Assembly (NCBI RefSeq): GCF_008329535.1
Contig: NZ_NPKR01000018.1
Location: forward strand, 56,176-120,175
Source of the DNA: Mycolicibacterium sp. P1-18
Lineage (GTDB): Bacteria; Actinomycetota; Actinomycetes; Mycobacteriales; Mycobacteriaceae
Direction of reading: 5' to 3'
DNA length: 64,000 nucleotides
Numbering within the stretch: position 1 is the first letter of the stretch; every line of letters begins with the position of its first letter. Positions 58,906 through 64,000 of this stretch are shown piece by piece. The position numbers were made by a program, and so were the translations under genes. The notes below the pieces were generated by a model. It ran no database searches, was not told where the DNA came from, and saw nothing but the letters and a program-made list of their open reading frames with translations.

Positions 58906-60585
58906 ATGACCATCGAGAACGGCTCCTCCGCAACGCGTTCCGCGCAAGGCATGGTGGACACCCTGTCCGCCTACGGCGTCCAGTTCATCTTCGGCATTCC
59001 CGGCGCCAAGATCGACGCCGTGTTCGACGCACTCGAGGACGGCGGACCCCGGCTGATCGTGTGCCGCCACGAGCAGAACGCCGCGTTCATGGCCGCCGCC
59101 GTCGGCCGCCTCACCGGCACTCCCGGTGTCGCGCTGGTGACCTCCGGCCCCGGCACGACGAACCTGGCCACCGGTCTGGTCACCGCGAACACCGAGCAGG
59201 ACCCGATGATCGCCATCTGCGGAGCCGTCGGGCGGGCCGATCGACTCAAGCGCACGCACCAGTCGATGAACGCTGCCGCGATGCTCGCGTCGATCACGAA
59301 GTACACCGGCGAGGTCACCCACCCGGACAACGCGGCGGAGGCGGTGGCCAACGCGTTCCGGTCCGCCACCACGGTGCCCCGCGGAGCCGCCGCCGTGGTG
59401 ATCCCGGCCGACGTCGCCGCCGAGTCGACCGCCGCGGTCGTCACTCCCGTTCCCGTCGCACCACTGGGTGCTGCACCCGCCGAATGGGTTTCGCGCGCCG
59501 CCCACCTCATTCGCGGCGCCCGTCGTCCCGTGGTCCTGGTCGGGATGCGCGGTGGCGACCCCCGGGCGTGTGCGGCGATCCGGGACCTGCTCGCCGTCAC
59601 CGACCTGCCCGTGGTCGAGACGTTCCAGGCCGCGGGGGTCGTCTCGCGGAACCTCGAGGGACACTACGTCGGCCGGGTGGGCCTGTTCCGCAACCAGCCG
59701 GGCGACGTGCTCGTCGACGAGGCCGACGTTCTCCTCACGGTGGGCTACGACCCGGTCGAATACGACCCCAAGCTGTGGAACTCCGACCCGGCTCGGGTCG
59801 TGATCCATCTGGACGAGATCGCCGCGGACGTGGACACCCACTACCAGCCGGCACTCGAACTTCGCGGCGACGTGGAAGCCACCCTGCGCGCCCTGATCCC
59901 CGAGCTGTCGGGCCTGCGCCTGTCCGAGGCGGCGGCGGCGTCCGTCGCCGAGAAGCGCGCCGCCCTGACCGAGATCGACGAGGTCGCCGCGACGCACGCC
60001 GACACCGAGGTCGGGGTGAACCCGGCCGCACTGGTGCTCAAGATCCGCGACCTCGTCGACGACGAGGCCACCGTCGCCTGCGACGTCGGGTCGAACTACA
60101 TCTACGCCGCCCGGCACCTCCGCGCCTACGAGCCTCGCCGGTTACTGTTCTCCAATGGTCAGCAGACCCTCGGCGTCGCCCTGCCGTGGGCCATGGCCGC
60201 CGCCCTGGTGCGACCGGGCACCCAGGTGGTGTCGATCTCCGGTGACGGAGGATTCCTCTTCAGCGCACAGGAATTGGAGACCGCGACCAGGTTGGGGCTC
60301 AGCTTCACCCACGTCATCATGCGGGACAACACCTACGACATGGTGGGCTTCCAAGAGGAGTTGAAGTACGGCCGCACGTCAGGCGTTCAACTCGCCGACT
60401 ACGACGTCACCCACTACGCGGCGGCCTTCGGCGCCACCGGTGTCCGGGTCAGCGGCCTGGCCGACTTCGAGACGGCGTTCAAGGAGTCACTGGGCACCCC
60501 CGGCATCACCATCATCGACGTCTGCGTCGACTACCGCTCCAACACCGATCTGGCCAAGCAACTTCACGACGACGTCCTCGACTAG
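58906..60585 (+). CDS. alsS: Catabolic acetolactate synthase
   Basis: A 559-residue thiamine diphosphate enzyme making 2-acetolactate from two pyruvates. Motifs: GIPGAKIDAVFDAL, catalytic Glu in CRHEQNAAFMAAA, and the ThDP/Mg site GDGGFLFSAQELETATRLGL then NTYDMVGFQEE. The close coupling with acetolactate decarboxylase, and no regulatory small subunit, point to the catabolic AlsS/BudB role rather than branched-chain amino acid synthesis. ATG at 58906. Confidence 0.94.
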   Translation: MTIENGSSATRSAQGMVDTLSAYGVQFIFGIPGAKIDAVFDALEDGGPRLIVCRHEQNAAFMAAAVGRLTGTPGVALVTSGPGTTNLATGLVTANTEQDPMIAICGAVGRADRLKRTHQSMNAAAMLASITKYTGEVTHPDNAAEAVANAFRSATTVPRGAAAVVIPADVAAESTAAVVTPVPVAPLGAAPAEWVSRAAHLIRGARRPVVLVGMRGGDPRACAAIRDLLAVTDLPVVETFQAAGVVSRNLEGHYVGRVGLFRNQPGDVLVDEADVLLTVGYDPVEYDPKLWNSDPARVVIHLDEIAADVDTHYQPALELRGDVEATLRALIPELSGLRLSEAAAASVAEKRAALTEIDEVAATHADTEVGVNPAALVLKIRDLVDDEATVACDVGSNYIYAARHLRAYEPRRLLFSNGQQTLGVALPWAMAAALVRPGTQVVSISGDGGFLFSAQELETATRLGLSFTHVIMRDNTYDMVGFQEELKYGRTSGVQLADYDVTHYAAAFGATGVRVSGLADFETAFKESLGTPGITIIDVCVDYRSNTDLAKQLHDDVLD

Positions 60586-60638
60586 GTCGACGCCGACCAC
60601 CACCGAACACCCCCCATCTGCAAGGAGATTCACCACCG

Positions 60639-62159
60639 ATGCCCACGTCAGCCGAAGCACACCAGGATCCCGACGTCGTACTCGTCGGCGCCGGAGTCAT
60701 GAGCGCCACGCTCGGAGTCCTGCTCCGCGAACTCGATCCGAGCCTGCGGGTGGAACTGTACGAAGTTCTCGACCAGCCGGCGCAGGAGAGCTCGAACGCC
60801 TGGAACAACGCCGGAACCGGCCACGCGGCCCTCTGCGAACTCAACTACACGCCCGAAACCCCCACCGGCGTCGACATTTCCAAGGCACTGCAGGTCAACA
60901 CGGAATTCGACCTGTCGCGGCAGCTCTGGTCCTTCCTCGTCGACCAGGGGACGATCAAGGACCCCCGCAGCTTCATCAACCCCGTCCCGCACTACAGCTT
61001 CGTGCGCGGCTCCGACAACGTGGCGTTCCTCAAGCGGCGCTTCGAGGCGCTGTCGGCCCACCATTGCTACGAGGGCATGGAGTTCACCGACGACGTCGAC
61101 GAGCTCACGCGGTGGCTGCCACTGGTCATGGAGGGCCGCGATGCCGGCGAACCGGTGGCCGCGACGCGCATGGTGACCGGCACCGACGTGGACTACGGCG
61201 CGTTGACCAGGGAGCTGCTCGAGTCCCTCAGCCGCACCGGTGGATTCACGGCCAACTACGGCACCCGGGTACAGAACCTCAGTCGCGACGGTGAGCGGTG
61301 GACGGTCCGCGTCAGGGACGAACGCTCGGGTGAGCACCGCGACGTGTCGGCGAAGTTCGTCTTCATCGGCGCGGGCGGCGGGGCGCTGCACCTGCTGCAG
61401 AAGTCGGGCATCCCGGAGGCCCGCGGGTATGCCGGCTTCCCGGTCAGCGGGGTCTGGCTGCGGTCCGACGACGCCGCGATCGCCGAGCGCCATCACGCCA
61501 AGGTGTACGGCAAGGCGTCGGTGGGCTCGCCGCCCATGTCGGTACCGCACCTGGACACCCGCCACGTCGACGGCAGCGTCTCGCTGCTGTTCGGGCCGTA
61601 TGCGGGATTCTCGACCAAGTTCCTCAAGCACGGGAGCTACCTCGACCTGTTCGGCTCGATCGACCCCGAGAACCTCCTGCCGTTGCTGGCCGTCGGCCGC
61701 GACAACGCCGCCCTCGAGAAGTACCTCGTCGGACAGGTTCTGGAATCCGACGCCGAGCGCTTCGCCATGCTGCGGGAGTACTTCCCGGATGCTCGACGCG
61801 AGGACTGGCGGGTCGAGGTGGCCGGGCAACGGGTGCAGGTCATCAAGAAGGATCCCGAGCACGGCGGCATCCTGCAGTTCGGCACCGAGATCGTCGGCTC
61901 CGGTGACAATTCGATCGTCGCCCTGCTCGGTGCGTCTCCCGGGGCGTCGACTGCGGTGTCGATCATGGTCGACGTCCTCGAACGCTGCTTCGCCGACGAG
62001 ATGAAGAATGACGGGTGGGCGGAGCGCCTGAAGGGCATGATTCCGTCGTACGGTCGGTCTCTGATCGACGACGCGGACCTGTGTCGGCGGGTTCGCGCCC
62101 ACACCGCGACGGTCCTGCAGGTCAACCAACAGCCCACCAACGAAGGAGTCTCCGCATGA
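60639..62159 (+). CDS. mqo: Malate:quinone oxidoreductase
   Basis: A 506-residue FAD enzyme that oxidises malate to oxaloacetate and passes electrons to menaquinone at the membrane. FAD motif VVLVGAGVMSATLGVLL; SSNAWNNAGTGHAALCELNYT is the most diagnostic Mqo sequence; VALLGASPGASTAVSIM near the C-terminus. ATG at 60639 follows AAGGAG. It lies 53 bp after the acetolactate synthase gene and overlaps the cupin gene by 4 nt (ATGA), so the carbon pathway and Mqo appear linked. Confidence 0.97.
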   Translation: MPTSAEAHQDPDVVLVGAGVMSATLGVLLRELDPSLRVELYEVLDQPAQESSNAWNNAGTGHAALCELNYTPETPTGVDISKALQVNTEFDLSRQLWSFLVDQGTIKDPRSFINPVPHYSFVRGSDNVAFLKRRFEALSAHHCYEGMEFTDDVDELTRWLPLVMEGRDAGEPVAATRMVTGTDVDYGALTRELLESLSRTGGFTANYGTRVQNLSRDGERWTVRVRDERSGEHRDVSAKFVFIGAGGGALHLLQKSGIPEARGYAGFPVSGVWLRSDDAAIAERHHAKVYGKASVGSPPMSVPHLDTRHVDGSVSLLFGPYAGFSTKFLKHGSYLDLFGSIDPENLLPLLAVGRDNAALEKYLVGQVLESDAERFAMLREYFPDARREDWRVEVAGQRVQVIKKDPEHGGILQFGTEIVGSGDNSIVALLGASPGASTAVSIMVDVLERCFADEMKNDGWAERLKGMIPSYGRSLIDDADLCRRVRAHTATVLQVNQQPTNEGVSA

Positions 62160-62518
62160 TTCGCGCGTATCGCCTCTACACCGGCCCCGACGGCAACTCC
62201 CACGTCGAACGCGGCAGCATCACCGCCCAACAGCTGGTCGACGCCGAATCGATCGAGTTCAAGGAGACGGCGCCGCATTCCTCGTTCGACTGGCACAACG
62301 ATCCGATTCCGCAGTACGTGATCATGCTGTCCGGCGTGCTGGAGTTCACCACCGTCGGGGGCGAATCGTTCACCATTCATCCGGGTGACGTGCTGCTGGC
62401 CGTCGACCACACCGGCACCGGCCACGAGTGGCGGCTACTCGACGACGCACCGTGGAAGCGGGCGTACGTGGTGTTCAAGACGGGCGCGGACACCCACTTC
62501 GTACCCGATCCGGCCTGA
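62156..62518 (+). CDS. Small cupin-domain protein
   Basis: A 120-residue single cupin: IPQYVIMLSGVLEFTTVGG and FTIHPGDVLLAVDHTGTGHEW are the two cupin motifs, with His residues that can bind metal. ATG at 62156 overlaps the mqo stop and follows GAAGGAG, so it is strongly coupled to Mqo. May bind or isomerise a small organic acid or act as a sensor. No signal peptide. Confidence 0.85.
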   Translation: MIRAYRLYTGPDGNSHVERGSITAQQLVDAESIEFKETAPHSSFDWHNDPIPQYVIMLSGVLEFTTVGGESFTIHPGDVLLAVDHTGTGHEWRLLDDAPWKRAYVVFKTGADTHFVPDPA

Positions 62519-64000
62519 CGGTTCGATGGACCGCGCCGTCACCCTCGAGACCCTGGGGGCCTGGGTGATCAAGTGCAACCCCCGCCTGACCGACGTCGAG
62601 CCGATGCGGGCGGCCGGTGCGGCGAAGCCGTCGTGGTGCGTCGCCGACAACTACCGGACGCGGCTCATCCGCCCCGGCCAGAAGGTCCTGTTCTGGGTGT
62701 CGGCGCACCCGCGGCGCGGCTTCTGGGGGGCGGGTGAAGTCACCGGCGACGTCACCCTCGACGACGGCCGGCTTCACGTTCCCGTCCACGTTCCGCTGTT
62801 CGACGAACCACTGACGGCCGCGGAACTGACCTCGGCAGGCCTCGACTCGCTGGAGGTGTTCCGCTCGCCACAGCAAGCCAATCCTTCCTGGGTGAGCACG
62901 GCTGAGCTGGCGTTGGTCGAACGGCTGCTCGACCGACCTAGGGCCTAGTTCGGCGAGGAGCCGTTCGGGGTGGTGGAGGTAGTTGACGCGGGCTTGCCCG
63001 ACGTCGAGTTGCGGGGGTGGGAGCCATTCGACGACGCCGTCTCTGAGCTGAACGGTCCAGCCGTGTTCGGCGAGGCGGTTGTCCCCACCGCAGGCGAAGG
63101 TGACTTCGTCGATGTTGGTCTGCCCGTTCTTCGCCCAACCCGTGGTGTGGTGGACCTGCGACCCGTAGCCCGGGACGGTGCAGCCCGGTTTGGTACACCC
63201 GCGATCCCGCGCATGCAACACGATCCGTTGCCCCACGGAGGCCAACCTCTTCGACCGACCCAAGTAGAGCGCTTCGCTGGTGTGCTTGTCGAACACCGCG
63301 AGGTAATGGTGGGCGTGGGAGGCCATGCGGATCAGGTCGGCCATCGGCAACAGTGACCCACCACCGGTGACACCGGATCCGCGGGCCGCTTCCAGGTCTT
63401 GCAGCGTGGTGGTCACGATGATGGTCACCGGCAGGCCGTTGTGCTGACCCAACTCACCGGAGGACAGCAGGTTGCGAGCCACCGCGATCAGTGCGTCGTG
63501 GGTGCGCTGCCCAAAGGTGCGGGTGTCGGTGTCGATCTGCTCCTGGCTTGGCGTCCCGGACGTTCTGGGTTTACAGTCCTCCGGGTTGCACATGCCGGGT
63601 GCGGCGTACTTGGCGAGGATCGGCTCGATCGTCGCCCGGGCCTCCGGGTCCAGTAGCCCGGTGATGCGGCTCATTCCGTCGGCCTGTTGCGGCCCCAGCC
63701 GGAGGAATCGCTTGCGGGCGCGTTCGACGTCGTCGGGTTTGGGGCCGTCCTGGTCGATCGCCGTGGCCAGCGTCTTCGCCGCCTGCCGCAGCTCGTCCGG
63801 ACCGGTGCCCGATCCGATGTGCACCAACGTCTGCTCGGAGAGCGCCACCACGTCGGGGTCCACCCACCCGGGCAGCTTGTCGAGGAACGACCGAATCTCC
63901 GTGACGTGCTCGGGACCGATCGCACCCGTGCCCTGCGCGGCCGCGGTGGGAGCCAGCTTGGGGTCCAATGGTTGGCCGTTCAGCGCGGTCCGCGGCCCCA
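62475..64000 (-). CDS. 13E12/DUF222 repeat family HNH endonuclease, right-edge partial
   Basis: The N-terminus lies beyond the right edge; the frame has no stop up to 64000. The visible part is a DUF222 domain (IGPEHVTEIRSFLDKLPGWV, DVERARKRFLRL) followed by an HNH region with CTKPGCTVPG, SQVHHTTGW, and CGGDNRLAEHGWTV. These proteins are the 13E12 repeats of mycobacteria, probably mobile. Normal family members end near the HHPERLLAE segment at about 62960; here the frame continues another 475 nt antisense through the EVE-like gene to 62475. That tail is probably not native, and a stop may have been lost. Confidence 0.75.
   Translation of the reverse strand, partial: GPRTALNGQPLDPKLAPTAAAQGTGAIGPEHVTEIRSFLDKLPGWVDPDVVALSEQTLVHIGSGTGPDELRQAAKTLATAIDQDGPKPDDVERARKRFLRLGPQQADGMSRITGLLDPEARATIEPILAKYAAPGMCNPEDCKPRTSGTPSQEQIDTDTRTFGQRTHDALIAVARNLLSSGELGQHNGLPVTIIVTTTLQDLEAARGSGVTGGGSLLPMADLIRMASHAHHYLAVFDKHTSEALYLGRSKRLASVGQRIVLHARDRGCTKPGCTVPGYGSQVHHTTGWAKNGQTNIDEVTFACGGDNRLAEHGWTVQLRDGVVEWLPPPQLDVGQARVNYLHHPERLLAELGPRSVEQPFDQRQLSRAHPGRIGLLWRAEHLQRVEACRGQFRGRQWFVEQRNVDGNVKPAVVEGDVAGDFTRPPEAAPRVRRHPEQDLLAGADEPRPVVVGDAPRRLRRTGRPHRLDVGQAGVALDHPGPQGLEGDGAVHRTVRPDRVRSGCPRPS
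62526..62948 (+). CDS. EVE-like (PUA-superfamily) protein
   Basis: A 140-residue protein resembling EVE domains: WVIKCNPRLTDVEPM, SWCVADNYRTRLIRPGQKVL and FWVSAHPRRGFWGAGEVTG, with a final WVSTAELALVERLL. EVE/PUA folds often bind modified nucleic acid. Starts 7 bp after the cupin stop with no strong ribosome site. The whole gene lies antisense to an open frame of the 13E12 HNH gene from the right. Confidence 0.7.
   Translation: MDRAVTLETLGAWVIKCNPRLTDVEPMRAAGAAKPSWCVADNYRTRLIRPGQKVLFWVSAHPRRGFWGAGEVTGDVTLDDGRLHVPVHVPLFDEPLTAAELTSAGLDSLEVFRSPQQANPSWVSTAELALVERLLDRPRA

Noticed and set aside
1..64000. CRISPR arrays, tRNA or rRNA genes, insertion sequences, prophage
   Set aside because: No regularly spaced repeats, no tRNA cloverleaf or rRNA sequence, no transposase, integrase or phage genes were seen on either strand; the 13E12 protein is the only possibly mobile item.

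Overview
This window is high-GC actinobacterial chromosome, almost certainly from a fast-growing environmental mycobacterium (Mycolicibacterium type). The clues are a furA-katG pair whose KatG has the full mycobacterial active-site set, a HadA-like dehydratase, a Ddn-type deazaflavin oxidoreductase, a CelA1-like GH6 hydrolase, a 13E12/DUF222 HNH protein, many GTG starts, and an L-arabinose catabolic operon of a kind absent from M. tuberculosis. I see no rRNA, tRNA, CRISPR array, insertion sequence or prophage.

0-24 kb is a stress-flavoured region of short transcription units: catalases (katE; furA-katG), a DUF3140 protein, an orphan HadA-like protein, three coupled glycosyltransferases, a GAF-ANTAR regulator, a protein methyltransferase, an SQR-like flavoprotein, SnoaL and VOC proteins, several 50-85 residue proteins, a response regulator, an SDR/TetR divergent pair, a membrane diguanylate cyclase, a SOUL protein, Ddn-like and ABC-F proteins, a GH6 hydrolase, a CsbD/coiled-coil pair and a Nei-type DNA glycosylase. 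Many of these genes, and malQ at 32.7 kb, have an upstream motif close to the mycobacterial SigF promoter (GGTTT, 14-17 nt, GGGTA). I read the region as an unrecognised general-stress island.

24-35 kb holds a YihY membrane protein, an unusual CDP-alcohol phosphatidyltransferase whose 3' end overlaps a CrtI-like desaturase gene, a carotenoid-tail module (CrtI-like, GT2, CruF), a GGDEF-EAL protein, an SDR with a FabI/FabL-like Y-x6-K motif, and malQ. 34.7-40.3 kb is a leftward unit: TetR, amino-acid ABC importer, gamma-glutamyltransferase and DUF1275 protein, suggesting uptake and use of gamma-glutamyl compounds.

40.3-55.4 kb is a divergent pentose regulon. Leftward runs a nine-gene operon: YtfQ-type binding protein, ATPase, two permeases, LacI regulator, araB, araD, araA and a medium-chain dehydrogenase, nearly all translationally coupled. 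Rightward runs a ChvE/GguA/GguB-type importer plus a 79-residue unknown. The 281-bp divergent region has three near-identical copies of a LacI-type operator, two degenerate ones, and a promoter on each strand with operators in its spacer or -10.

55.4-64 kb has a GAF-GGDEF-GAF protein, a D-2-hydroxyacid dehydrogenase, a compact rightward cluster (acetolactate decarboxylase, catabolic acetolactate synthase, malate:quinone oxidoreductase, cupin, EVE-like protein), and a 13E12/HNH gene entering from the right edge whose frame runs on, antisense, through the EVE-like gene.
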